50,064 nt of DNA from Bacteroidota bacterium (GTDB lineage Bacteria > Bacteroidota > Bacteroidia > Flavobacteriales > Schleiferiaceae). A program made the translations under genes and the position numbers. The DNA lies in contig QQUU01000003.1 of the NCBI GenBank assembly GCA_003385605.1, forward strand, positions 1 to 50,064, given 5' to 3'. Numbering within the stretch: position 1 is the first letter of the stretch; each line of letters begins with the position of its first letter. Below, piece by piece: positions 1-8,765 of the stretch. The notes under the pieces are model-generated. The model made no database searches. It saw only the letters and a program-made list of their open reading frames with translations, and was not told the origin of the DNA.

Positions 1-896
1 TCCCATTGGTCCAATTCTTTTTCGCTAATGCCCGCTTCTATACATTCCTGACGAAGCACCGGATATGGATCGCGCTTTGCGGCCTCCTCCAAATCGTCTC
101 TGTACCATTCCTTACGAACGCCGGAGGTGTGGTGATTAAGTAGCGGCACATCACAACGAACCAAGAATGGTCTGCGTTCAGTGCGCATGATTTCAATGAC
201 TTCTTCTAGCGCTTCATAGCACTCCTTGAAACTTGAACCGTTGAGGTCTCTCGTTTCTATACCTGTAAAACCCTTGGCATATTCCACTGCATTGCTGTGG
301 TGCACCTCTTCGCGGTTCGCGCTGATGTCCCAACCGTTGTCTTGAACAAACATGAGCAGCGGAAACTGCTTTAAGGCGGCCATATGGAGCGCTTCGGAAA
401 TCTCACCCTCGGTCATAGCGCTGTCGCCTATGCTGCACACAGCAATCGCACCTTTTTCTTCTTCAGAAGCGAGTCCTTGATTTTCCCGGTATTGTATACC
501 CATAGCAACGCCAGCAGTTGGAATGGCTTGCATTCCGGTTGCCGAGCTCTGGTGAGGGATTTTTGGCTTATCGTCGTCCTTCAGCGAAGGGTGGCTGTAA
601 TAGGTACGACCTCCTGAAAAAGGGTCGTCAATTTTAGCCAAAAGCTGAAGCATCAAATCTTTTGGGGTCATCCCAATACCCAACAGAATACTATCGTCTC
701 GGTAGTATGGCGCAACGTAGTCCTTTGGCTCTAGCTGAAGAGCCAAAGCCAACTGTGCTGCTTCGTGGCCGCGGCTGGTGGCGTGTACATATTTAGAGGT
801 AGTGTCCTTTTCGCGCTCGTACAATTCAGCCATACTCTTGGCGGTGGCCATGAGCTTGTAGGCTTTGAACCATGGAATGGTCGGGCTTTTGGGCAT
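1..896 (-). CDS. 2-oxoacid dehydrogenase E1 component, N-terminal part (truncated by window edge)
   Basis: This is the first 298 codons of a thiamine-diphosphate-dependent E1 subunit of a 2-oxoacid dehydrogenase complex (pyruvate or branched-chain type); the C-terminus lies outside the window. Translation from the ATG at 896 gives an E1-alpha fold with HATSRGHEAAQLA near residue 38, a YYRDDS segment near 64-69 and the ThDP/Mg motif at about 157-187, starting GDSAMTEGE and ending in QDN. The motif reads GDS where GDG is usual. An in-frame stop lies shortly upstream and no other ATG intervenes, so the start is firm. It follows the paaD-like gene by 47 bases and may be co-transcribed with it. 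Many Bacteroidota carry a fused alpha-beta E1 of about 650-700 residues with this kind of N-terminus, but the fusion cannot be checked here. The exact substrate is not determined. Confidence 0.85.
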   Translation of the reverse strand, partial: MPKSPTIPWFKAYKLMATAKSMAELYEREKDTTSKYVHATSRGHEAAQLALALQLEPKDYVAPYYRDDSILLGIGMTPKDLMLQLLAKIDDPFSGGRTYYSHPSLKDDDKPKIPHQSSATGMQAIPTAGVAMGIQYRENQGLASEEEKGAIAVCSIGDSAMTEGEISEALHMAALKQFPLLMFVQDNGWDISANREEVHHSNAVEYAKGFTGIETRDLNGSSFKECYEALEEVIEIMRTERRPFLVRCDVPLLNHHTSGVRKEWYRDDLEEAAKRDPYPVLRQECIEAGISEKELDQW

Positions 897-943
897 TTCT
901 GTGATGTATTTGGGTGCTCTAATTTACGGCCTTTCGCCCGAAC

Positions 944-1504
944 TTAAAGACACTTGAAGTATTCAAAGGGCTCCAAGCAAGAATTGCAAGCATATTGGCT
1001 CTTACATGCTGTGCTTCCATGCCTGCTTAACATGCGCGTATCATCACTTTTACATTTGGGACAATTCACTTTTGGAGCCTCTGCAAACAGCACGCGTTTG
1101 TCGGCACTTTCATTGACCGGTGGTGCAATGCCATAATCCTCCATTTTCTTGCGCCCTTCTTCAGAAATCCAATCTGTGGTCCATGAAGGTTGAAGCTGTT
1201 GTTCTACTACGAAGGGGAGTTGCATGACGTACATGGCCTCCCGAATATCCTGTTCCATACGATCCATAGCTGGACATCCTACATAGGTGGGACTGATGGT
1301 GATTTTATAAATGAAACGCGCGTTTTCTTCCGGGGCGTCTGGATGAGCGCTTAGAAACGTTCCCATGGCATCTTTAAAACGTCCATCGTTTTCATCGAGG
1401 ACATCAACGCTACGAAGGATACCCATGTCGTGCAAGCTCAATACGGGAATCTCAGGATCCTTGACCCTTCCAAGATGCTCGTATATTTCCTTGCTTCTGT
1501 TCAT
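944..1504 (-). CDS. paaD: PaaD-like protein (phenylacetyl-CoA epoxidase maturation factor)
   Basis: 186 residues. The N-terminal half is a MIP18/DUF59 domain (VKDPEIPVLSLHDMGI near residue 14, then SPTYVGCPAM near 72). The C-terminal half is the cysteine-rich tail typical of PaaD/PaaJ: CPKC, then GSTACKSQYACNSC and EPFEYFKC, a likely metal-binding site. In known phenylacetate operons PaaD is thought to help mature the iron-sulfur reductase PaaE of the PaaABCE epoxidase. Its start codon directly abuts the rseP stop, so the two are very probably co-transcribed. What is odd is the setting: no paaA, paaB, paaC or paaE is visible, and the gene sits between rseP and a 2-oxoacid dehydrogenase gene. 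The family assignment is strong; the role here is uncertain. Confidence 0.85.
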   Translation of the reverse strand: MNRSKEIYEHLGRVKDPEIPVLSLHDMGILRSVDVLDENDGRFKDAMGTFLSAHPDAPEENARFIYKITISPTYVGCPAMDRMEQDIREAMYVMQLPFVVEQQLQPSWTTDWISEEGRKKMEDYGIAPPVNESADKRVLFAEAPKVNCPKCKSDDTRMLSRHGSTACKSQYACNSCLEPFEYFKCL

Positions 1505-2830
1505 CTATCCAAATAATGCACGCATTACATCGTTTCCGTTAGCGAAAATGAGTAGTGCAAGTAGCAAGAAGAATCCAATCATCTGAGCTATCTCAAGTAC
1601 CTTAATCGACGGCTTCTTGCCAGTAATCATTTCGATCACCGTAAAGACCACATGGCCGCCATCTAGCGCTGGTATTGGCAAGATGTTCAAGAATCCAAGC
1701 ATAATACTTAGAAAGGCAGTAAACTCCCAGAAATGTCTCCAATCCCAAGCTTTTTCATACTGCTGTAAAATGGTCAAGAAACCGCCCACTTCTTTGTACG
1801 CTTCGGTTTTTGGATTGAAGATGAGCTTGAACTGGCGAATGTATCCGTCCAGCTTGGCAGCAACCTCGTCACCAGCACCACTCAGGGCTGAAGCGAAGCT
1901 GTATTTCTTGTTTTTAATCTCATAGTATTTGAATACCGCAGTGGTATTGTAGACATCCAAACGACCCGATTCAGGTAGTGTAAATGTCAAAGTATCCGCC
2001 TTTCCGTCGCGGTAGTAGGCAAGATTTACTTCTTCCCCTGCGTAATCCGGTAAGACGGTTTTGTATTGGTCGAAAAACAACATCTCTTGGCCATTCAAGC
2101 CTACAATACTGTCTCCCACCTGCAGTCCTAAGGATTCTCCAAAACTGTTTTCTGCGAAGGAACCAACCACATACGGCATCCTCGGCTTGATAAGACCCGG
2201 GAACTTCTTGTCCTTGATCATTTCCTCGATAAATTCCACAGCGATCGGAATACGCACTTCACGGCCGTCTCTTTCAACCACCAAATCTTCTCCTTGGCTC
2301 AACAAGATTTCCAGCGCAGTTTCGCTGTAGCTCTCTGGTGTGTAATCGCCAATTCTTAAAATCTTATCGCCGTTTTCAAGACCCATCTCAAGGCCTATTT
2401 CATTGGTCCAAATACCATTGACCAAAGAGTCGTTTGGCAAATAATCCTTGCCATAACCCATTAAGAGGAAGACATAAATGAAGTAAGCTGTGAGGAAGTT
2501 CATGAACACACCACCAGTCAAAACGATGATGCGCTGCCAAGCTGGTTTCGCGCGGAATTCCCACTCTTCTGGCTCTTCGCTGAGGTTTTCGGTGTCCATG
2601 CTTTCGTCCACCATGCCTTCAATCTTTACGTACCCGCCCAGTGGTATCCAACCAATACCCCATTCGGTTTCGCCAATCTGTTTTTTCAGCAGGGAGAACT
2701 TGTAATCGAAGAAGAGGTAGAACTTTGATACCTTAATGCCAAAGTATTTAGCCGGTAAAAAGTGCCCGAATTCGTGGATAACGATAAGTAGAGAAAGTCC
2801 CAATAGGAACTGTGCGATTTGGATCAGCAT
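1505..2830 (-). CDS. rseP: RseP-family site-2 intramembrane zinc metalloprotease (M50)
   Basis: 441 residues, the usual length for RseP. The zinc motif HEFGH is at residues 19-23 inside the first membrane segment, and the second catalytic motif (PIPALDGGH) lies in a late membrane segment near residue 385. Two PDZ-like regions lie between them; the second contains VGDSIVGLNGQEM near 235-250. The family cleaves membrane-anchored anti-sigma factors and remnant signal peptides within the inner membrane. The gene heads a tight group on the minus strand, with paaD directly abutting it. No anti-sigma factor gene is visible nearby, so the substrate is not indicated. Confidence 0.93.
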   Translation of the reverse strand: MLIQIAQFLLGLSLLIVIHEFGHFLPAKYFGIKVSKFYLFFDYKFSLLKKQIGETEWGIGWIPLGGYVKIEGMVDESMDTENLSEEPEEWEFRAKPAWQRIIVLTGGVFMNFLTAYFIYVFLLMGYGKDYLPNDSLVNGIWTNEIGLEMGLENGDKILRIGDYTPESYSETALEILLSQGEDLVVERDGREVRIPIAVEFIEEMIKDKKFPGLIKPRMPYVVGSFAENSFGESLGLQVGDSIVGLNGQEMLFFDQYKTVLPDYAGEEVNLAYYRDGKADTLTFTLPESGRLDVYNTTAVFKYYEIKNKKYSFASALSGAGDEVAAKLDGYIRQFKLIFNPKTEAYKEVGGFLTILQQYEKAWDWRHFWEFTAFLSIMLGFLNILPIPALDGGHVVFTVIEMITGKKPSIKVLEIAQMIGFFLLLALLIFANGNDVMRALFG

Positions 2831-2925
2831 GCTGTAAAGCTCTTTATTGAAGCTGTAAAAGTAACGCCTCCCTGCTTAGAGTGTTTACCTCACTACAGTG
2901 TAAGACGCTAAAAAAGGTGTTAAAA

Positions 2926-4119
2926 TTAGTTTTCTAGTACGCCAAGCTCTTTACCCACCTTCGTAAACGCAGCAATAGCACGGTCTAAATGGGCTTTGTC
3001 GTGTCCGGCACTTAACTGTACTCGGATGCGCGCTTGCTCTTTTGGAACTACAGGGTAGAAGAAGCCAATGACATAGATGCCTTCTTCGAGCAATCGATCT
3101 GCAAATTTTTGGCTGAGCGCCGCATCGTACAACATAATAGGTACGATGGCGCTCTCCCCATCTTTGTAATCAAACCCTGCTGCTTTTACTCCTTCTTTGA
3201 AGTAGTTGATATTCCACTCTAGCTTATCACGGAGCTCTGTGCTTTCGCTCAAAAGGTTAAAGACCTCGATAGAGGCACCGACAATGGTTGGTGCCAAAGA
3301 ATTCGAGAACAAATACGGTCTTGATTTTTGACGCAGCATTTCAATAATCTCTTTGCGTCCCGTGGTAAAGCCACCCATGGCACCGCCTAAAGCCTTGCCG
3401 AGAGTTCCAGTGATGATATCCACGCGACCCAAAACGTTTTTAAGCTCTACAGTTCCACGACCAGTTTTGCCTATGAATCCAGTGGCATGACATTCGTCTA
3501 CCATCACCAAAGCATCGTACTTATCAGCGAGGTCACAAATTTTGTCCAACTGTGCTACGTAGCCGTCCATGGAGAATACACCGTCGGTAACGATGATTTT
3601 GAATCGGGCACCCTCAGCAGCCTGAAGTTGCTTTTCAAGATCAGCCATGTCATTGTTGGCGTAGCGATAACGAGCGGCCTTACACAGGCGAACCCCATCA
3701 ATGATCGAGGCGTGGTTCAAGCTGTCCGAAATAATGGCATCTTCAGCGGTTAAAAGGGGCTCAAATACACCGCCGTTGGCATCAAAAGCAGCAGCATATA
3801 GAATGGTATCCTCTGTATGAAGGAATTCTGCAATCTTCGCTTCGAGTTCCTTATGGATGTCCTGAGTACCACAAATAAAGCGCACTGAGCTCATGCCAAA
3901 ACCGTGTGTGTCGAGCGTTTTGTGCGCGGCCTCAAGCACTCGCGGATGCGAACTAAGTCCAAGGTAATTGTTGGCACAGAAGTTTAGGACCTCGGCTCCT
4001 TCAGTGGTTTTAATTATCGCATCCTGAGGAGTGGTAATTATGCGCTCTTTTTTGAACAGGCCAGCTGTTTCTATATCGGCCAATTCATTTTGCAAGTGGT
4101 CTTTTAAGTCTCCGTACAT
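2926..4119 (-). CDS. kbl: Glycine C-acetyltransferase (2-amino-3-ketobutyrate CoA ligase)
   Basis: 397 residues from the ATG at 4119, matching the length of the E. coli enzyme (about 398). This start gives the conserved N-terminus (LFKKERIIT near residue 21) and avoids an overlap with the upstream gene that an earlier in-frame start at 4185 would create. It is a PLP enzyme of the alpha-oxoamine synthase family that cleaves 2-amino-3-oxobutyrate with CoA to glycine and acetyl-CoA in threonine breakdown. Visible motifs are [10 protein letters not shown] near 47, FICGTQD near 81, [16 protein letters not shown] near 133 and the PLP lysine K242 in [10 protein letters not shown]. The usual partner, threonine dehydrogenase (tdh), is not in the window. 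A serine palmitoyltransferase is a family alternative but the close match to Kbl argues against it. Confidence 0.93.
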   Translation of the reverse strand: MYGDLKDHLQNELADIETAGLFKKERIITTPQDAIIKTTEGAEVLNFCANNYLGLSSHPRVLEAAHKTLDTHGFGMSSVRFICGTQDIHKELEAKIAEFLHTEDTILYAAAFDANGGVFEPLLTAEDAIISDSLNHASIIDGVRLCKAARYRYANNDMADLEKQLQAAEGARFKIIVTDGVFSMDGYVAQLDKICDLADKYDALVMVDECHATGFIGKTGRGTVELKNVLGRVDIITGTLGKALGGAMGGFTTGRKEIIEMLRQKSRPYLFSNSLAPTIVGASIEVFNLLSESTELRDKLEWNINYFKEGVKAAGFDYKDGESAIVPIMLYDAALSQKFADRLLEEGIYVIGFFYPVVPKEQARIRVQLSAGHDKAHLDRAIAAFTKVGKELGVLEN

Positions 4120-4150
4120 AAGTAGGTTGTATTTGGGTATAGTTCTTTGC

Positions 4151-5062
4151 TTATTCCATGTAGGCTTGTTCTGCCGCCCAGTCAATGCTCTCTTTCAAGC
4201 AATCTAATGCACGGTCTGCACTACAAACATCTTGCTCAATATAATAGTGTTGCATACCGCTTAGTTCAGCATTGGCGAAAACACGTTCCCAATCAATGAC
4301 TCCTTGACCTACTGGAACCTGAGTCAAAGTGTCTGAAGCGAAATCTTTTACGTGCCACAATGGGAACATACCAGGGTATTTCTCGAACCATTTAACAGGA
4401 TCTTCTCCGGCAAAAGCCACCCAGTGAACGTCCATTTCGAACACCACGCCTTCGTCCTTTAAATTCTCAATAAGATAGTCGTAAGGAACCGTGCCGTCCT
4501 CGAGTGGTTGGAATTCAAATTCATGATTGTGCCAAGCGGCGATCATGCCTCGCTCCTGACAAGCTGAGCTTAAGGCTTTTAGATAATTGGCCAAATGCGC
4601 GTAACCTTCGGCGTTTCTCCATGCCTCGCTCATCCAAGGGATAACCACCCATTTTTGATTCAAAGCTTCTGCAGCATCCAATATTTCCGCAATGGTAGAA
4701 GTGTCCAATGGACCTACTTCGTTCATGGCCAATTGCATGGGCATATAATGCCCACTAGGTGAGCTGAGTGAAGCACTGTCAATGGTCTTTTTAAACTCCT
4801 CCGGACTTTGTCCAAAGAACGTGCCCTGCATGTAGCCAAAGGACTCAACTTGTACATAGCCCATCTCTTTGGTCGCATGCAAAGCAGCTTCGATAGCCGA
4901 ATCATTGACCATTTCTTCGCGAATGGTGTAGAGTTGATACCCTTTCTTGTAGGTCTCCATAGTCTGCGGCGTTTCTTCTGAAGTAGTGTCTGAAGTACTG
5001 TTGTTACAGGCGATTAGGGTTGCGGCTCCTAACAAAACGACCGCGAAAATGTTACTTTTCAT
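4151..5062 (-). CDS. Sugar phosphate isomerase/epimerase-like lipoprotein (TIM barrel)
   Basis: 303 residues. It begins with a lipoprotein signal peptide (AATLIAC, lipid-modified Cys near residue 19) and a Ser/Thr/Glu-rich linker, so it is probably anchored in the cell envelope. The rest resembles xylose-isomerase-like TIM barrels: [11 protein letters not shown] near residue 42, [11 protein letters not shown] near 70, AWHNHEFEF near 175 with the metal-ligand style [15 protein letters not shown] near 210 and LWHVKDF near 234. Family members act on sugars, sugar phosphates or inositol derivatives with a divalent metal; the substrate here is unknown. It lies 31 bases upstream of kbl on the same strand and may share its transcript, although no functional link with threonine breakdown is obvious. 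Confidence 0.8.
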   Translation of the reverse strand: MKSNIFAVVLLGAATLIACNNSTSDTTSEETPQTMETYKKGYQLYTIREEMVNDSAIEAALHATKEMGYVQVESFGYMQGTFFGQSPEEFKKTIDSASLSSPSGHYMPMQLAMNEVGPLDTSTIAEILDAAEALNQKWVVIPWMSEAWRNAEGYAHLANYLKALSSACQERGMIAAWHNHEFEFQPLEDGTVPYDYLIENLKDEGVVFEMDVHWVAFAGEDPVKWFEKYPGMFPLWHVKDFASDTLTQVPVGQGVIDWERVFANAELSGMQHYYIEQDVCSADRALDCLKESIDWAAEQAYME

Positions 5063-5115
5063 ATTTAGGTGTTAATGAGGCCTTAAAATACCCGAAATGT
5101 TTCAAATTTGCTCTG

Positions 5116-5478
5116 ATGAGAATTGACAAATTTCTTTGGTGTGTCCGATTGTTCAAAACCCGCAGTCTCTCTGGTGAGAATGTGCGCTCTGGGCGTGTTT
5201 TAATGGATGAACTGCCCGTCAAGGCTTCGCGTGAAATCAAAGTAGGGGATGAAATCACCATAAAACGCCACGGATTTGACCAAGTTTTTGAGGTTTTATC
5301 CATTCCCAAGAGTCGGGTTGGTGCGAAGTTCGTTGAAGAGCTTGTCAAGGACATTACCCCTCAGGATGAGTTAGATAAGCAAGAATTTTTGCGTTTGGCG
5401 CGTAATGTAACCCGTAAAAAGGGGTTAGGAAGACCTACGAAGAAAGACCGTCGGGATCTGGACGATTTCACCGTCTAA
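5116..5478 (+). CDS. S4-domain RNA-binding protein, heat-shock protein 15 family
   Basis: 120 residues from the ATG at 5116. This start gives the conserved opening RIDKFLWCVRLFKTRS of HslR-type proteins. A longer in-frame start at 5020 would run through the divergent gene's 5' end and adds an unrelated extension, so I reject it. The S4 domain covers roughly residues 1-65; the basic C-terminal tail (RKKGLGRPTKKDRR near 100) is typical. In E. coli, Hsp15 binds free 50S subunits that carry nascent peptide and helps recycle stalled ribosomes. The gene is divergent from the lipoprotein at 4151-5062 with 53 bases between them. Confidence 0.85.
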   Translation: MRIDKFLWCVRLFKTRSLSGENVRSGRVLMDELPVKASREIKVGDEITIKRHGFDQVFEVLSIPKSRVGAKFVEELVKDITPQDELDKQEFLRLARNVTRKKGLGRPTKKDRRDLDDFTV

Positions 5479-5496
5479 ATGTCCCATTTTGGACTC

Positions 5497-5571
5497 TGTC
5501 CGGTCCTCCCAAGTCTTAATTTTATTGACTTTGTGGCGAAAATGAACAATTCTGTCCGGTTTTTGTCCGGT
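5497..5571 (+). promoter_or_regulatory. Candidate regulator site: three direct TGTCCGGT repeats upstream of susC
   Basis: The octamer TGTCCGGT occurs at 5497-5504, 5553-5560 and 5564-5571, all in the same orientation. The last two are spaced 11 bases start to start (about one helical turn) and end 8 bases before a TTG that fits a -33 element. That position suits an activator site. A related pair, TGTCC then TGTCT also 11 bases apart, lies before the GH5 gene at 16588-16603. The natural candidate binder is the HTH regulator encoded at 13773-16586; this is inference. Confidence 0.45.
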
Positions 5572-5579
5572 AAGCGTGG

Positions 5580-5610
5580 TTGTATACCTAATTACAATTC
5601 AAGACTTTTG
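5580..5610 (+). promoter_or_regulatory. Candidate Bacteroidota-type promoter of the susC operon
   Basis: TTG at 5580-5582, a 20-base spacer, then GACTTTTG at 5603-5610, which matches seven of eight positions of TAnnTTTG. The spacing fits the primary sigma promoter of Bacteroidota. Transcription would begin near 5616 and leave a leader of about 35 bases before the susC ATG. Confidence 0.5.
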
Positions 5611-5650
5611 AGTGTACATCGAACACTTTTAAAATAACTATAAGTCGATC

Positions 5651-8600
5651 ATGATTAACAACAAACACTTAATGTCGCTTGCTGCAACATTTGTCCTTGT
5701 GCTTTCGTCGTTTACGATGAACGCCCAGTACAAAGGGGTAGTACTAGATGCGGCGGACAACTCGCCTTTACCGGGCGCGGTTGTAAACGCTGGCCAAAAA
5801 TCTGCCATGACAGACATGGATGGTCGCTGGTCTCTAGACGTTGCGAAAGGAACGCAAGTCTCAATTTCATTTGTTGGATACGAAAGCAAAACTCTTACGC
5901 TTTCAGACAACAAACAGATTACCACGAAACTGAATTACGATCAAGCTGCATCTACTTTAGATGAGGTCGTTGTTGTTGGTTATGGGGTGCAGAAAAAATC
6001 AAACGTAACAGGGGCTATCTCTAGCGTGAAATCTGAAGACCTTGAAGATCTTCAATTGCCACGTATCGAAACCGCACTCCAAGGTCGTACATCTGGGGTA
6101 AGTGTTGTTCAGAGTTCAGGTCAACCGGGTTCAGGTTCGGTGATTCGTATTCGTGGTACGTCTTCTATCAATGGTTCTGACCCACTATACGTTGTGGATG
6201 GAGTAATCATCGGAGGAGGTATTGACTTCTTAAACCCTGGCGACATCGAAACTATCGAGGTGCTTAAGGATGCTGCTTCAGCTGCAATCTACGGTGCTCG
6301 TGGTGCGAACGGTGTAATTATCGTTACTACGAAAAACGGCTCTAAGGCACGTGGAATGGAGGTGAAGGTATCTTCATACACAGGTGTTCAAAACCCATGG
6401 AAGAAAATTCCAGTATTGAACGCTACGGAATATGCTACGCTGATGAACGAGATGTCGGCAGCAGCCGGTCAGCCAAAAATTTACGACAACCCAGCACAAT
6501 ACGGCGAGGGTACAGATTGGCAAAGCCATGTATTCAATCCTAATGCAATCATGCAGAGCAGTGATGTGAGTATCGCTGGTGCAACAAATAAAGGTTCGTA
6601 CTACGCTTCGGTAAGTAACTTCAATCAAGAAGGTATCGTTGCAGAAGGCAAATCGTACTACGAGCGTCTTGCTGCACGCTTGAATACCATTACCAATGTT
6701 AACGACCGTTTGACGGTTGGTTGGAACGTTGCCTACACGCACAACCAAAGCAACGGTGTTGCGGAGAATACTGAGTGGGGTTCACCACTAGGTCGTGCAC
6801 TTAACATCGATCCTTTGACACCACTTTACGAAACAGACCCAACGGTCTTGGCTTCAGCGCCGTATTCTTCAGGCGGTGTATTGAGAAGTAATTTGGTTCG
6901 TGACGAAGGCGGTATCTATGGTATTTCAAACCGTGTAACTTCTGAGATCGTGAATCCGGTTGCAGCATACAGCATCATTAATAACTACGGATGGGCTGAT
7001 AAAATTGTAAACAATACCTACGCGGAGTTTGAAATCCTTCCTGGATTGAAAGCGCGTTCTAGTATGGGTATCGATCTCGCATTCTGGGGTAACGAAGGTT
7101 TCACACCGTCGCACTACTTGAATGCAACCAACCTGTTGGATACGAACAACGTATACTCAAGCTTCAATAGAGGTTTCACTTGGATTTGGGACAATACTAT
7201 CACCTATAGCCACAGTGTTGGTAAGCACAACATGAGCTACCTCGCGGGCCACAGTGCTCAGGAAGTGAACGGTAGATATATCGGCGGTAACAAGCGCGAT
7301 GTTCCTACACAAGATTTCCAAGATGCAACTATTGACTACGCAAGAAACGAGCTTTCTGAGCAAGTGTACGGTGGTAAGTGGGAGCGCTATGCTATTGAAT
7401 CATACTTCGCTCGTGCAAACTATGACTACGATGGTAAATACGTTGCTACTGCAGTATTGCGTGCAGATGCTTCTTCTCGATTTGGACAGAACTACCGTTG
7501 GGGTTACTTCCCATCACTTTCTGCCGGTTGGAACTTACACAAGGAAGACTTCTGGGTATATGATAATATCAATCAGTTGAAGTTGAAGGCGGGTTATGGT
7601 TTGAACGGTAGTGATGCTGCTGGTTCGCTAGAATACGCTTCAACAATTATTGGTGGTCGTTCTTACACCTTTGGTAGAAACGAAATCCTAACAAACGGGA
7701 CAACACCTGCACAGGTAGCTAACCCTGATTTGCGTTGGGAGAGCGTTGCACAGTTGAACGTTGGTGCTGAGATTCGTGCATACGACTACTTGGTATTTGG
7801 TTTTGATGTCTTCAACCGTAAGACAAACGACATGAAGACACGTCCACCTCTACCAGATTACATTGGTAACGATCCTTCTACAGCGAACGTTGGTTCTATG
7901 TTGAACCAAGGTATCGATATGGAATTCGGTTACGACAGAACCTACAGCAAGGACTTTGCTATCGGCGTGAGCGGTAACGTTAGTTTCATTAGAAATGAGG
8001 TTGTTCTTATCGGTAACGACGCAGGATACTTGACAGGTGCAGGTTGGGGACCACAGGGTCTTGAGATCACACGTATCACAGAAGGTCTGCCAATCGGTTA
8101 CCTATTCGGTTACCAAACAGACGGAATCTTCCAGAACATGGATGAAGTGTATGGATACACTTCTTCTACTGGTGATACAATCCAGCCAGGTGCAATGCCA
8201 GGTGATTTCCGTTTTGTTGACGTAAACGGTGACGGACAAATCAATGCTGACGATAGAACAATGATTGGTAACCCAACACCGGACTGGACTGCAGGTATTA
8301 CGCTAGATATTCAGTACAAGAATTGGGATTTGAACGTATTCGGTCAAGGTGTATTTGGCAACGACATTTACAACGCGACGCGTAGATACGATCTACCAAC
8401 ATCAAACATGCCTGCAACTGCTATTGACCGTTGGACTGGAGAAGGTACATCAAATACTTATCCTCGTCTAACCTTCGACGATAGAAACAAAAACTTCGCT
8501 CGTAGTTCTGACTTCTACGTTGAGGACGGTAGTTTCTTCCGTTTGAAATCACTTCAATTGGGCTACAACATAACAGGTTCAGTAGCTGAAAGAATAGGAT

Positions 8601-8758
8601 TGAGAAAAATGCGCATTTACTACGCAGGTACGAACCTATTAACGTTTACGAAGTACAGTGGATTTGATCCAGAGATTGGTGCAGGTCTAGGTATTGACCG
8701 TGGTATTTACCCTCAAGCGAGAGTAAACACAATCGGTTTGAACATCACATTTAAATAA
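5651..8758 (+). CDS. SusC/RagA-family TonB-linked outer-membrane importer
   Basis: 1035 residues, normal for SusC. Signal peptide (residues 1-25, ending NAQ), a carboxypeptidase-regulatory-like beta-sandwich (about 27-95, with GVVLDAADNSPLPGAVV and DGRWSLDV), the SusC signature LDEVVVVGYGVQKKSNVTGA near 102-121, a plug domain (VIRIRGTSSINGSDPLYVVDG near 164, then NPGDIETIEVLKDAASAAIYG) and a C-terminal beta-barrel ending in phenylalanine-lysine. It forms the outer-membrane pore that takes up glycan oligosaccharides together with its SusD lid, powered by TonB. It is the first gene of the polysaccharide locus. The downstream GH16 and GH5 genes suggest beta-1,3-glucan oligosaccharides as substrate. 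Codon choice is biased to GGT, AAC, TAC and TTC, suggesting high expression. Confidence 0.97.
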   Translation: MINNKHLMSLAATFVLVLSSFTMNAQYKGVVLDAADNSPLPGAVVNAGQKSAMTDMDGRWSLDVAKGTQVSISFVGYESKTLTLSDNKQITTKLNYDQAASTLDEVVVVGYGVQKKSNVTGAISSVKSEDLEDLQLPRIETALQGRTSGVSVVQSSGQPGSGSVIRIRGTSSINGSDPLYVVDGVIIGGGIDFLNPGDIETIEVLKDAASAAIYGARGANGVIIVTTKNGSKARGMEVKVSSYTGVQNPWKKIPVLNATEYATLMNEMSAAAGQPKIYDNPAQYGEGTDWQSHVFNPNAIMQSSDVSIAGATNKGSYYASVSNFNQEGIVAEGKSYYERLAARLNTITNVNDRLTVGWNVAYTHNQSNGVAENTEWGSPLGRALNIDPLTPLYETDPTVLASAPYSSGGVLRSNLVRDEGGIYGISNRVTSEIVNPVAAYSIINNYGWADKIVNNTYAEFEILPGLKARSSMGIDLAFWGNEGFTPSHYLNATNLLDTNNVYSSFNRGFTWIWDNTITYSHSVGKHNMSYLAGHSAQEVNGRYIGGNKRDVPTQDFQDATIDYARNELSEQVYGGKWERYAIESYFARANYDYDGKYVATAVLRADASSRFGQNYRWGYFPSLSAGWNLHKEDFWVYDNINQLKLKAGYGLNGSDAAGSLEYASTIIGGRSYTFGRNEILTNGTTPAQVANPDLRWESVAQLNVGAEIRAYDYLVFGFDVFNRKTNDMKTRPPLPDYIGNDPSTANVGSMLNQGIDMEFGYDRTYSKDFAIGVSGNVSFIRNEVVLIGNDAGYLTGAGWGPQGLEITRITEGLPIGYLFGYQTDGIFQNMDEVYGYTSSTGDTIQPGAMPGDFRFVDVNGDGQINADDRTMIGNPTPDWTAGITLDIQYKNWDLNVFGQGVFGNDIYNATRRYDLPTSNMPATAIDRWTGEGTSNTYPRLTFDDRNKNFARSSDFYVEDGSFFRLKSLQLGYNITGSVAERIGLRKMRIYYAGTNLLTFTKYSGFDPEIGAGLGIDRGIYPQARVNTIGLNITFK

Positions 8759-8765
8759 ATAAATC

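Noticed and set aside
4120-4185. Longer start for kbl
   Set aside because: It would overlap the upstream lipoprotein gene and add 22 residues absent from known Kbl proteins; the ATG at 4119 fits the family N-terminus.
5020-5115. Longer start for the S4-domain protein
   Set aside because: It would extend into the divergent lipoprotein gene and adds a sequence unlike the family.
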